Assembly: GCA_947623455.1 (NCBI GenBank)
Contig: OX392541.1
Span: 9,242,719 to 9,306,718, forward strand
Direction of reading: 5' to 3'
Source of the DNA: Mimachlamys varia
Lineage: Eukaryota; Mollusca; Bivalvia; Pectinida; Pectinidae
DNA length: 64,000 nucleotides
Made by a program: the position numbers and the translations under genes. This document shows positions 46,987-58,039 of this stretch, piece by piece (positions within the stretch are counted from its first letter, which is position 1; each line of letters begins with the position of its first letter). The notes beneath the pieces were generated by a model. It had not been told where the DNA came from. It did no database searches and worked only from the letters and a program-made list of their open reading frames with translations.

Positions 46987-47277
46987 CAGGTCTACAAAAA
47001 AGTTCTTCTCCTTTACTAATAAGACGCCACGGTAAAAATAACGGTGTATGTTCACATTTTTTAATTTCAAACTTATTTTTGACTTTTGAAATAAAACCAC
47101 GTCCCGCGGGGGTTTATCCCCGAACTGTTACAAAACACGTGTTTTGTGTAGTAAAAGTTGCAGTCAAATGTGTTGCGTGATCAAACGTCATTCAGCGATT
47201 GGCTGAATTTGAAAATACATTATGGGAGCAATGTTAACACGTGATTTAATGCTTACTTCCATATATAGTGATCTCCC
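46987..47277 (-). repeat. right arm of a long inverted repeat pair
   Basis: About 291 bp, the diverged reverse complement of 41011-41300 (outer end CCATATATAGTGATCTCCC). Directly followed by the 145-bp satellite array. The arms could be termini of one 6.3-kb element or two opposed copies of a smaller repeat. No matching target duplication is visible. Confidence 0.7.
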
Positions 47278-48742
47278 AAATGTCATGCTTCTAGGGTTTT
47301 TGGTATTTCAGAAGGAGTCGTTTAAAGGTTTTAACAGATTTGACCCCTGTGACCTTGAATATAGGTCAAGGTCATTTCTTTTCGCAAACTTTGTCGGGCT
47401 TCATCCAAGAAACATTTCAGCCAAATATCATGCTTCCAGGGCTTTTGGTATTTCAGAAGAAGTCGTTCGAAGGTTTTAACAGATTTGACCCCTGTGACCT
47501 TGAATATAAGTCAAGGTCATTTCTTTTCCAACACTTAGTCGGGCTTCTTCCAAGAAACCTTTTAGCCAAATATCATGCTTCTAGGGTTTTTGGTATATCA
47601 TAAGAAGTCGTTTGAAGACTTTAACATATTTGACCCTTGTGACCTTGAATATAGGTCAAGGTCATTTTTTTTCGCAAACTTTATCTGGCTTCATCCAAGA
47701 AACATTTCAGCCAAATATCAAGCTTCTAGGGTTTTTGGTATTTCAGAAGAAGTCGTTTAAAGGTTTTAACAGATTTGACCCCTGTGACCTTGAATATGAG
47801 TCAAGGTCATTTCTTTTCGCAAACTTTGTCGGGCTTCATCCAAGGAACCTTTCATCCAGATATCAAGCTTCTAGGGCTTTTGGTATTTCAGAAAAAGTCG
47901 TTTAAAGGTTTTAACAGATTTGACCCCTGTGCCCTTGGATATAGGTCAAGGTCATTTCTTTTCGCAAACTTTGTCGGGCTTCATCCAAGGAACCTTTCAG
48001 CCAAATATCAAGCTTCCAGGGCTTTTGGTATTTCAGAAGAAGTCGTTCGAATGTTTTAACATATTTGACCCCTGTGACCTTGGATATAGGTCAAGGTCAT
48101 TTCTTTTCGCAAACTTTGTCGGGCTTCATCCAAGGAACCTTTCAGCCAAATATCATGCTTCTCAGGCTTTTGGTATTTCAGAAGAAGTCGTTTAAAGGTT
48201 TTAACAGATTTGATCCCCGAGACCTTGAATATAGGTCAAGGTCATTTTTTTTCGCAAACTTTTTCGGGCTTCATCCAAGGAACCTTTCAGCCAAATGCCA
48301 TGTTTCTAGGGCTTTTGGTATTTCAGAAGAAGTCGTTTAAAGGTTAAAATAGATTTAACCTCAATGTGACCTTGAATATTGGTCAAGGTCATTTCTTTTC
48401 GCAAACTTTATTTGGCTTCATCCAAGGAAGCTACTGGTCAAATATGAAGTCTCTATGCCTGACGGTATTTTAGAAGAAGTTGTTTGAAGGTTTCGACATT
48501 TTTGACCCCTGTGACCTTGAAATTAGGTCAATGTGATTTTTTTTCGCAAACTTTGTTCAGCTCCTTCCAAGAAATCTACCAGCCAAATTTCATGTCACTG
48601 GGCTTTTCAGTATTTTAGAAGAAGTCGTTTAAAGGAAAAAGTTGACGGACGCAGGACGGACGGACGACGGACGGACGGACGGACGGACGACGGACGCTGC
48701 ACCATCACATAAGCTCACTTGGCCCTTCGGGCCAGGTGAGCT
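47278..48742 (+). mobile_element. Helitron-like element with about nine 145-bp tandem repeats and a terminal hairpin
   Basis: Tandem 145-bp units (about 47290-48640) carry CCTGTGACCTTGAATATAGG and TCGCAAACTTTG. They end in a GACGGACGGACG-rich microsatellite and a near-perfect hairpin (AGCTCACTTGGCCC / GGGCCAGGTGAGCT, 48712-48742). Because 145 is not a multiple of three, overlapping open frames of similar peptides appear; these are not genes. Confidence 0.75.
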
Positions 48743-48749
48743 AAAAACA

Positions 48750-49817
48750 GATTGAACAATATATACCCAATATATAAGTTGCAGCAAGACCAAATGATCA
48801 ACCATTCTTCACTAATGCTATCAGACTAAAGATAAGACAAGGAAATCATAACACTATCCATAAAGTCGCATATTCTAATTATCAGTCTCTCTTGGAAAAT
48901 TGACTTTCATTAGTTTTTCTTCTTTGAATAACATTAACTTAATAATCCAGATAAGTTGTGGAAAATATCCAATTTTTTGTCAAAATCTGATATTAAACTG
49001 ATCTCTCTTCTAAATGATAATGGCTGTTTACTAGGATCATTGTGATAAGGCTGAATGTCTGAATACTTACTTTTCCTCTATCTCTACTTCATCGAATGAT
49101 CATGATTATCTCCCTCCAACTCCTGGATTCCCTTTCGAAATCGATAACATTGTATTCACTTAACAGGACATCAAAGATCAGCTTTCTTCCATAAACGAGA
49201 AAACCCCGCTGGTCCTGATGGAGTTGTCCAAGAATTTATAAAGCTTCTGATACATTCAATCTCTCTTCCTCTAACCCCTCTTTGCAATAAAGCTATGGAC
49301 ACTGGCTTTATCCTATTGTCTTGAAAATCTGCAAACATCTATGATATATACAATGGTAGGGTAATGAAAATGAATTATCAAATCATCGTCCTATGTCATT
49401 AACCGCGTGCTTTAGTAAAATAATGGAGTGAAATGGTTTTTTTTATTATTTATATAATTGTTTGCGTGATTGGAAATTACTTTTAAGTATCAATCAGGTT
49501 TTATCTTCTTTCGATATAACATACTATAATGTTAGAGAAGGACTAGAAGCTCGTTCTGTTTTTGTGACATAACTAAAACCATCGATAAAGTGTGGCAAGA
49601 AGGGTTATGGTGTCAACTTTAACTCTTTTTTTATTAACGGAAAAGTATAGGGATGGTTTTCAAGATATTTGTCTGATACGCTGTTTTAACTCCAGTATCG
49701 TTTTAACTCGATTATTTTCTCAACTTTAAAATCTGTAGAAGCTGGAAGCCCACAGGGATCAGTGTTGGGTTCTTTTTTATTTTTACTATATATTATAACT
49801 AGTGACTTTGTTATTAT
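48750..49817 (+). pseudogene. Jockey/CR1-like LINE reverse transcriptase, 5' part (decayed)
   Basis: Conceptual translation over several frames gives, in order, DKLWKISNFL, then the RT finger motifs around NKTPGPDGVVQEFIKLL, then NHRPMSLTACFSK, then a degraded FDITK..DKVW segment and GISV at the usual PQGSVLG position. Many stops and frameshifts. Interrupted at 49818 by a Helitron-like array and continued at 51367. Confidence 0.65.
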
Positions 49818-51366
49818 TAGCTCACCTGGTCCGAAGGACCGAGGTGAGCTTATGCCATACCGTGGCGTCCGTCCGTCCGTCCGTCCGTCAACAATTTCTT
49901 TAAACGACTTCTCCTCCATAACCACTGATAGGAAATCAACCTAATTTGGCAGGAAGCATCCTTGGGTGCCCAGGATTCAAAATTGTACTAATGGTGGGAC
50001 TGACCCCCTAGGGGGCTGAGGGGCGGGGCCAAAAAGGGTTATTTAGCTATATTGGTTTAAGCGACTTCTTCTCCATAACCACTGATTGGAAATCAGCCTT
50101 TTTTGGCAGAAAGTATCCCTAGGTGCTTAGGATTCAAAATTGTACTAATGGTGGGACTGACCCCCTAGGGAGCTGAGGGGTGGGGCCAAAAAGGGTTATT
50201 TAGCTATATTGGTTTAGTCGACTTCTTCTCCATAACCACTGATTGGAAATCAACCTTATTTGGCAGGAAGCATCCTTAGGTGCCCAGGATTCAAAATTGC
50301 ACTAATGGTGGGACTTACCCCCTAGGGGGCTGAGAGGCGTGGCCAAAAAGGGTTATTTAGCTATATTGGTTTAAGCGACTTCTTCTCCATAACCACAGAT
50401 TGTTAATCAACCTTACTTGGCAGGAAGCATCCTTAGGTGCCCAGGATTCAAAATTGTACTAATGGTGGGACTGACCCCCTAGAGGGCTGAGGGGCGGGGC
50501 CAAAAAGGGTTATTAAGCTATATTGGTTTAATCGACTTCTTCTCCATAACCATTGATTGGAAATCAGCCTTATTTGGCAGGAAGCATCCCTAGCTGCTCA
50601 GGATTCAAAATATGGTACTCATGGTGGAACTGACCCCCAAGGGAGCTGAGGGGCGGGGCCAAAAAGATTTATTTAGCTATATTGATATTTGTGACTTCTT
50701 ATTCATAACCACTGATTGGAAATGAGCCTTATTTGGCAGAAAGTATCCCTAGGAGCTCAGGATTTAAAATTGTACGCATGGTGGGACTGACCCCCTAGGG
50801 GCTGAGGGATGGGGGCCATAAAAAAATATTTAGCTATATTGATATTAGCGACTTTTTATTCATAACCACTGATTGGTAATCAACCATATTTGGCAGGAAG
50901 CATGCTTAGGTGCCCAGGATTCAAAATTATACTCATGGTGGGACTGATCCCCTAGGAGGCTGAGGGGCGGGGCCAAAAAGGGTTATTTAGCTATATTGGT
51001 TTAAGCGACTTCTTCTCCATAACCACTGATTGGAAATCAACCTTATTTGGTAGGAACCATCCCTAAGTGCTCAGAATTCAAAATTGTACTAATGGTGGAA
51101 CTGACCCCCTAGGGAGCTGAAGGGCGGTGCCAAAAAGGGTTGTTTAGCTATATTGGTTTAATCGACTTCTTCTCTATAACCATTGATTGGAAATCCGCCT
51201 TATTTGGCAGGAAGCATGTCTAGGTGCTCAACATTCAAAACTGTACTAATGGTGGGACTGACCCCCTAGGGGGCTGAGGGGCGAGCCAAAAAGAAAATAT
51301 TTTATCATGATTACTTAGATACCAATGTATCCAGGTGAGCGATACAGGCCCTCTGGGCCTCTTGTT
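49818..51366 (+). mobile_element. Helitron-like element with about nine 157-bp repeats, inserted in a LINE
   Basis: Starts with the hairpin AGCTCACCTGGTCC/GGACCGAGGTGAGCT (49819-49850), then a GTCC microsatellite, then units at 49905, 50062, 50219, 50376 and 50533 (exact 157-bp steps) containing CTGACCCCCTAGGGGGCTGA. It ends AGGTGAGCGATACAGGCC...GGGCCTCTTGTT. No coding capacity. It splits the LINE reverse transcriptase at 49817/51367. Confidence 0.75.
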
Positions 51367-51665
51367 CTTCTTTTAGTGAAATTATTGATTATAATCGAAT
51401 TGGAATAACCAATTAAATCTCTGAAAACCTTTCAAACTTATAAGAACTTGTGGTTATAAATGAGATATCAAATTTAACCTTAAAAAGACTGTATGTGTGG
51501 TATTCAGTTGAAAAAGAGAAGTCATACATCCTAATATATATTTTGATAATACCCCAGGTCAGTCCCCCTCTATTCATAAACACCTTGACGTTATATTTTC
51601 ACTCTTTATTGACAAGTTAGGATGTTACAATGTCAAAAGGATGGGACAACAGGCTTAAAGCATAT
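51367..51665 (+). pseudogene. Jockey/CR1-like LINE, continuation after the Helitron-like insertion
   Basis: Resumes with the segment after the RT palm. Translation near 51530-51650 gives NTPGQSPSIHKHLDVIFS, matching the 'KHLGV' block that follows the catalytic region in these LINEs. Decayed. Confidence 0.5.
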
Positions 51666-51669
51666 ACAA

Positions 51670-53055
51670 GTCCTCTCTCTTCGCGGTATACATATGAACG
51701 TTGTATTATATACAATGTAGTTGCAAATATTAAATAATAAAATTTGATTTTTGCCAATAATTAATCATAAGAAACATGTTATTTTAAACAATTTATCTTT
51801 GTGAATAACATTATAATGTAATCAACACATATTGATACATTGTGATAAAGTCTGCACTTTCTAATATGTGAGAGCTTAACGTTTAGATAAGTATTTATCT
51901 AATAATTTGATCACACCATGATTAGGTCTCCAACTGAACACTATTTATATTCCGGAGCTGATGTTAATGGAGTATAGATGTACAGTGATATAGATATCTA
52001 GCAAATGCAAATAAACAATGTGCATTTAAACATAGGGAGAATGCTGTTATAGTAGCTATTTTCCTAGTACATTCATTTAGATAATTTTGTTTTTTTGCCT
52101 TCAATTTCGATCTATCTGATGCAAATTGCCTTCCTCAATTCAAAACTCTTCTATCAAAAAATAACGAAATTATCAACCTTTGTGAATAATGACGATCGAA
52201 AAATGATTATAATTATTTGTCAACTAAGAAATAAGGCAAGCAACCTGAACTCACGACTTATTACTAAATCACTTGAGAGATTATCCAATATTTAATTTAA
52301 ACCACGGACCTGAAACAATGGAACCCCATTTCCTGATATCGCCCTTTTTCAACAATTTACGAGTACATAGTAATACTAAGAACTTAAACAAACTAAAATA
52401 TAAACACCTTAACAATGGATGTCGTGATTGTGATGTAAATACAAACTGAATTTTATTCCAATGTATATAAGAATTTATTATTGAAAAGCAAGGATTTTGA
52501 ATGAAGTACATAAATAATACTGTTAGCGACATGGGGAAACACTATACTCGTATAGTTTACTTAATGTTTAAACATGTATGTTATATCGCTGATTGTAACA
52601 TAACGGAGTTGTATGGAGAAGACCTATACAGACGTTGCCTGATGCCAAATACTTTTGCACTTTTGCAATAACATGAATTGAAAATTGCTGTTTTAGGCTA
52701 CATATCAGATATAAATGAGCTTATTGTTCCCCCTGGAACATTGGCATATTTTGCTAAAATAAACACACACTTTGGCAAGTTTCATTACAAAAGGAACGTC
52801 CATCGTGAGCTAATATGCGTACCACACTATTGATCAAACTGTGTGTTAAATTTGCTCGAAATAGCGATTTAAAAGCTTTTAAAAATAAAACTCGAAATGC
52901 TATAAAGACTTTAGTTGATGAATGTGTTTATGTGCATGCATATTTGTTGTTTGTATGTTAAGTCCGTTTATATATTTCTATGACTCTCCAGTGATTGTGT
53001 ATCTATTCAATGTTAACAAATGCCATGTTGTATTGTTGTTTTTGATATTTTTCAG
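51670..53055. other. unassigned, upstream of the GT31 gene
   Basis: Decayed open frames with possible LINE character near 52095-52310. The splice acceptor at 53055 implies the GT31 5' untranslated exon and promoter lie in or beyond this interval, not located. Confidence 0.35.
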
Positions 53056-53105
53056 ATTGTTGAACTCCTCATCAATCTTCAAATCACAACTGAAGACAGG
53101 TAGCC

Positions 53106-54137
53106 ATGCTTTTGCCAAGACGAAGATTTTATTTCATAGGACATTTTAGTGTTATAATTTTCCTCACAACAGTGTTTATATGTATCCTACCTGATCTACT
53201 CAAGTATATCAACCTAATTCCGTTTAAAGAATTCCGGTATCCTCTGGATATTGATATGCCAGCTTTGGTACGAGCTCATCGTGCGGGAAAAGATGCAGGT
53301 ATACAAACTATAAATCCAAACCGGTATAATTACAAAACCAATATATCAAAGAAATGTCGGCAGAAGGACATTTTTCTTCTCTTTCTCGTGAAGTCCGCTG
53401 TCAGCAATTTCGACAGAAGGAATTCTATCAGATCTACCTGGGGAAATGAAGATTCGTTATTAACAAAAGTCTCGCTCAGGACAATATTTCTGGTAGGAGA
53501 AAAAAACGGCAGCGATCCTGGTTTTCAAAAGATCTTGAACGACGAGATCCATGTTCACAAAGACATACTTCACATGTCGTTTACTGATTCCTATTACAAC
53601 AATACCCAAAAGACTGTTGGTGGAATTCACTGGGCAGTCCATAACTGTAACCACGCCAAATTCGTTATGTTTGTTGACGACGATTTCTTCGTAGCCACGT
53701 ATAATCTCGTCAAATATCTAAGCACACTCTCTGTGCCTCAACAGACTACACTATTCACAGGGTTTTCACAAACCCAATGGCCTGTTAGGTTTCCTTGGAG
53801 CAAATGGTATGTCAATTACGAATATTATCCTTACGCCGAATACCCACCGTTTGTTAGTGCTGGGGCGTCGATCACATCAATGCATCTGTTAAAAGATATT
53901 CAAATTGCTATACAATATACCAAAACCTTTATATTTGATGACGTTTTTCTTGGAATAGTTTTGTTTAAATTAGGAATAATTCCACAGAATAATGTAAATA
54001 TCTTTGTCGGGCCAAGAGTAGAAACCGACAGTAAAGAGTTCCATAGCATGATTGCTTCCCACAATTTTGACAATGATCATAACATGCGATTAGCATGGCA
54101 AGCACATATTCAATTTGCACGAAATATATTAGATTAA
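53106..54137 (+). CDS. beta-1,3-galactosyltransferase-like protein (GT31), single coding exon
   Basis: This 343-residue reading frame is a complete type II membrane glycosyltransferase of family GT31 (beta-1,3-galactosyl/N-acetylglucosaminyltransferases, brainiac/B3GALT-like). It would transfer a sugar from a UDP-sugar to a glycan in the Golgi. Seen in the sequence: a short basic N-terminus (RRR, residues 5-7), one hydrophobic anchor at about 10-29, a luminal stem, the family motif around 95-113 ending in RNSIRSTWG, an FLVG strand at 128-131, the metal-binding acidic triplet DDD at 191-193, the acceptor-side motif YPPFVSAGA at 246-254, and FDDVFLG at 277-283, where the family usually has E/D-DV-x-x-G. 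The length is normal for the family. A pyrimidine-rich tract ending in CAG at 53055 suggests a spliced 5' untranslated exon upstream. An AATAAA lies at 54462-54467, about 325 bases after the stop. Donor and acceptor specificity cannot be read from the sequence. Confidence 0.88.
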   Translation: MLLPRRRFYFIGHFSVIIFLTTVFICILPDLLKYINLIPFKEFRYPLDIDMPALVRAHRAGKDAGIQTINPNRYNYKTNISKKCRQKDIFLLFLVKSAVSNFDRRNSIRSTWGNEDSLLTKVSLRTIFLVGEKNGSDPGFQKILNDEIHVHKDILHMSFTDSYYNNTQKTVGGIHWAVHNCNHAKFVMFVDDDFFVATYNLVKYLSTLSVPQQTTLFTGFSQTQWPVRFPWSKWYVNYEYYPYAEYPPFVSAGASITSMHLLKDIQIAIQYTKTFIFDDVFLGIVLFKLGIIPQNNVNIFVGPRVETDSKEFHSMIASHNFDNDHNMRLAWQAHIQFARNILD

Positions 54138-54461
54138 TTGAATTTAAGATAAAAATAAGTTCAAGTCGAAAAGAAAACAAAACATAAGCCCTTATACGAT
54201 TATAATAATAAGGTACTGCAAGAAAGATCAGGTCAACAGCGGCCAAATTTTAATTTCGTCAGCTCTTAGATGTTTGTGAGCTTGTACGTTTTTGAAAAGT
54301 TATGTAACATTCCTTCCGAAAGATCGAACGAGCCCCGCAATGTGGTAAGTTCGAATTGGCATTCAAAGTCAGACTTGTCTGCCAATCTTACGACTTTTTA
54401 TCTGTTACAATATTATATCGGCGGAAAAAGCACCGGTAATTGGACGAACAAGTCTTGGCAA

Positions 54462-54467
54462 AATAAA
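54462..54467 (+). terminator. candidate polyadenylation signal of the GT31 gene
   Basis: AATAAA in an AT-rich context about 325 bases after the galactosyltransferase stop codon. It is the first canonical hexamer seen on that strand after the gene. Its use is inferred. Confidence 0.45.
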
Positions 54468-54479
54468 AGTGTATGATAT

Positions 54480-55180
54480 TTCAATACATTTTATAGGTCA
54501 GCAATAATATGATAGTAAGTTTTAATTTGGGTTATGTTGGTATTCTTTGATTATTTTTATGTATCTTTTTATATCGTCTGAAGCTATCGGTGTGTTACAC
54601 GTCTGAGCGTAAAAATAGATACTTCGCTTAGCAAGAAAGAATTGAGTTCAAAATTCTCTTTCTTCCCTCAAGAAAGAAACTTTCTCCTATTTAGTTTTAA
54701 TGCACCAGAACATTTTTGTGAATGCTCAGCGAACTAAACTGCTTAGATTGCTAAACTTGTAAATATATCGGGGATGGTCGTACTTGCCCTAATTGCTTTT
54801 ATTCATTATTGGTGATAATAGTATGTTTATTACATGGTTGACATACGATTCTTAGAAGCTGTAAATATATCAGGTCAGGGATGGACGCAATTGCAAAAGA
54901 AAGGTGAGAGAAAAGGCGTTTATTACATGGTTCACACCGGGAATTGTGGCTTTATCAGTACAATCCTTTAATATTGTAGGTGTATTGTTTTAATGTCGGT
55001 GCTCGTGTACTTAAGATCCCGAGATGTGCTGTCACTTGCATGCCACGTTTAAATTTATTCAAATAGTGACACGGTTCAGAATATACACATGTACTTGATA
55101 TTCATTTGAAATTAATGTTTGAAATTGATGCAATAAATTGAATTTGACATCTCTTTATTTGCCTTACTTTTTTACTTTTT
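54480..55180. other. AT-rich stretch, nothing assigned
   Basis: No coding frame or repeat recognised downstream of the GT31 gene. Confidence 0.4.
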
Positions 55181-55185
55181 AGTCC

Positions 55186-56015
55186 ACTATCATCAGATGC
55201 TGGGCTATTCAAATCCCCCGGCGTCCGTGGTCCGTCATTAAATAATTCTTGATATCGCTATTTCTTGCGAAGTAATGTAAAGATAATTCTTAAACTTTAT
55301 CTGTAATTTTTTTTATCATTGGTCCCTAGTTGTGCATAGTCCATTTTCGGACAGATTTGATAAACATATTGCCGACAGGCGGCAATAATGGATTCGTGAG
55401 TAATAGTTTGTTATCTCTATTTCTTGAGTGAATTGTTCTCAATTTTCATATGAACGTTTCTCTTTGTGCATAGTCAATTTTCGAACAAATCTGATAAACG
55501 ATATGGCCGACAGGCGATCATCTTTTATTTGAGAGTTTGTTATCCGTATTTTTTGACAAGAACTCGATGAAACATTCTTAAATTTCATATGTACATATAT
55601 GTAGGTTCCCCTCGTCGGTGCCTAGTTGTGCATGGTCCATTTTCAGACAGATTCATTTTTAAACAATATAGCTGACAGGCGGGCATATTGGATTTTGTAA
55701 GTAGTAGTTTTTATCGCTACCGGACGGATCATTCCAAACTTGCATGTGTATTTCCCTTTGTTGACAAGTTGTGTTTGGTTCATTTTCGAATAAATCGTAT
55801 AGTATAAACTGTACGGCGAATAAGGAGTCCATCTTGGATTTGTAAGTAATAGTTTGTTATCAGTATTTCTTGATATTTTGATGGATCATTCCCAAATTTC
55901 ATATGTAGGTTCCCAATTGTGCTTAGTTGTGCATTGCCGTTTTCAGACAGATCCGAAAAAAACAATATGGTTGACAGGGGGCCATCTTGGATTTGTGATA
56001 AATAGTTTGTTAATG
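55186..56015 (-). mobile_element. Helitron-like element with about five roughly 150-bp repeats
   Basis: Head TCCACTATCATCAGATGCTG...CCGGCGTCCGTGGTCCGTC, then units with GTTGTGCATAGTCCATTTTC and GCCGACAGGCGG. These are reverse complements of the 12.5-kb and 36-kb units. Confidence 0.5.
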
Positions 56016-56019
56016 TATG

Positions 56020-56930
56020 GTCTTTGTATATCTATGTATTGCCTAATATACATTATGTAAGGATGCAGTGTTGAAAATGGGAAAACCATTGTTAATATTA
56101 TCTCATTGACCCATATGTACTGTCTTTTGTACATACCAAAGACGTGTACACGTAAAGCACTGCATTTCCTTTTAATACATTTATAAACAATTGCGTTCTC
56201 CTTTAACTTATCCAATAGGATAAACAGAACACAAACACATACATGTATTTCACAGTGACAGATGTACCGCTTGATTTAATCAAATGGTGAAACATCAAGA
56301 CAATTTATATAAATTGATCGTTGCTATTATCCGTTCCATAAGCTTTCAAAAGCCATTATATTCTAGCAATGAAATATTCTCTCATTTAAAAGGGTTAAAC
56401 TCTAAAACGACCAACGGTAAACGAACGGTTTGATTATCAAAACATGAAAATATACGTGTTTACCACACTACCTGTGTCGCCTGAATGAGGAGCCCAGGTG
56501 CAAGCCACGTGTAGGCTCATATTTGCACCACTCGCACGTGCAAATACACGTATAGCGCCAACTATTGGCGTAACATATCAAGGAGAAAACCATTTCATTA
56601 TAATTCCGTAAAGCGTTTGAAATTATATATCATGTCACCGTATTTATCTCATTCTGTATCTGATGAAATGATTTCAATTCTTTGTGATATTGATTTAGTT
56701 TTATTATATATAATTCTTGGATCTTACAATGGTTAAAATTTAGTTCTTGTGAGAAATGTGTCGTGTTTATGTTGCTTACTTGCTTAATATTATTACAGCT
56801 ATTTCCAAGAAGTGGGGCCTCCCAAATACACACGCTTCCAAAACCCTCACACATCGGGTACACCGGGAGACGTAAAAAGAAACAAAACAAAAACTAATTA
56901 TAAAATGATTGATGCCAGACCACCAATAGG
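56020..56930. other. nothing assigned
   Basis: CACGTGTAGGCTCATATTTG with nearby CACGTGCAAATACACG (56509-56549) is a local inverted motif. Otherwise featureless. Confidence 0.35.
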
Positions 56931-57004
56931 GATGACGTAACACACATATGCTGCACTTTTTAAATTTAGTAATAGATACAGGATGCCGAAAAAAATGAAT
57001 AAAA

Positions 57005-57045
57005 ATGCATCATACCACTGTTTCGTGCTCCAACATCTTTCACTT
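57005..57045 (-). ncRNA. hammerhead-repeat copy, mostly decayed
   Basis: On the minus strand GCACGAAACAGTGGTATGATGCAT is preceded by worn core sequence. Recognisable by the flanking GTGCAGCATATGTGTGTTAC (57s downwards to 56931) shared with other copies. Confidence 0.45.
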
Positions 57046-57220
57046 ATCAATAATATTTACATATTATCAGACAATGCATTTTCAATGTAACATTTTAGGG
57101 CTTTTATACTATTTTTCTAATTGCATAATTGCCAATCACCAAGCCTCGTGTTTGGCAGCTTAAGAATCTTACCCAGAGGGTTGATGTCTCCTGTCTCACT
57201 ATCAAAGAGGTGAATGGTTA

Positions 57221-57449
57221 TTTTTCTCTTACCCTGTTAAACCTCGTGTATATCTAATATTGACGTTACAACAATGCAAGACAATGTTGATTTGATGTGA
57301 TTTAGGTGTCGACGTGACGTCATTGTATTGTTGCCGTGACGTCATCTTAGTGTTGCTACGACGTCATAAAATAATTGTTGAGAACGTTCAAAAAGCTTTC
57401 TCAACCTAGGATAAAAGTGTGGATATCTCTGTCCAGGGTAAGAGAAATA
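57221..57449. mobile_element. 229-bp MITE with CRE-like palindromes
   Basis: Imperfect 16-bp ends TTTTTCTCTTACCCTG (57221-57236) and CAGGGTAAGAGAAATA (57434-57449). Contains TGACGTCA twice and CGACGTCA once (57317-57366). A related, longer piece is at 2055-2390. Confidence 0.5.
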
Positions 57450-57758
57450 TTTATATGATCCCCTGCTCACTTTGCTTTCATTAATCTTAGCTTTTGTTGA
57501 TTTTTGTCCACAAAGTATGGTTTAACATAGCTCACAACTATATATTTGTATCGTTGTCCACCTTACTTAGAAAAGAAGGTCCCGAAAGTCAGAAATCGAA
57601 GACATCAATCAGAAAACATTCAACGATCAAGGCATTTGGAAAAAAAGTTTTCAAAAGATAATTTGGGCCTTGTTGATTTTTACTTATTTCAAAAAAAATA
57701 TATCTATTTTAACAATCCAAAACTTCACCTCCCTCGTTATAATATTTTTACTGTTGGC

Positions 57759-57865
57759 CTTTCTTATTAAAATCATATCTTGATCTCCGCGCTGTTCCGT
57801 AAACTTCTCTCTACTGCGCCTTGTAAAACGGAGTGAGAACAAGGATCTGTATTTTAATCAGATTG
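57759..57865 (-). mobile_element. MITE family M, 107-bp internally deleted form
   Basis: Worn left terminus (TTCTTATTAAAAT), intact right terminus, and a perfect 9-bp duplication ACTGTTGGC (57750-57758, 57866-57874). Shares the deletion junction of the other two short copies. Confidence 0.8.
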
Positions 57866-58039
57866 ACTGTTGGCCAAACAGTCGACACATCCATTTCTGA
57901 ATTTCAAGGTTAAGGGAAGTAACTCGTAAATGCTTGTTATGTTGAGGGAGAAATTTGTATGGATCTTCCCCTGCCTTAACGTCTGTTCGTGTGCCTGATA
58001 TTTGTTACCTGACTTCAATATTGTTATTTTAAAGTAACG

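Noticed and set aside
47222..48340. A ladder of similar open reading frames (about 85-97 codons) in the 145-bp array
   Set aside because: They repeat with the satellite period and shift frame each unit. They are artefacts of a tandem repeat, not genes.
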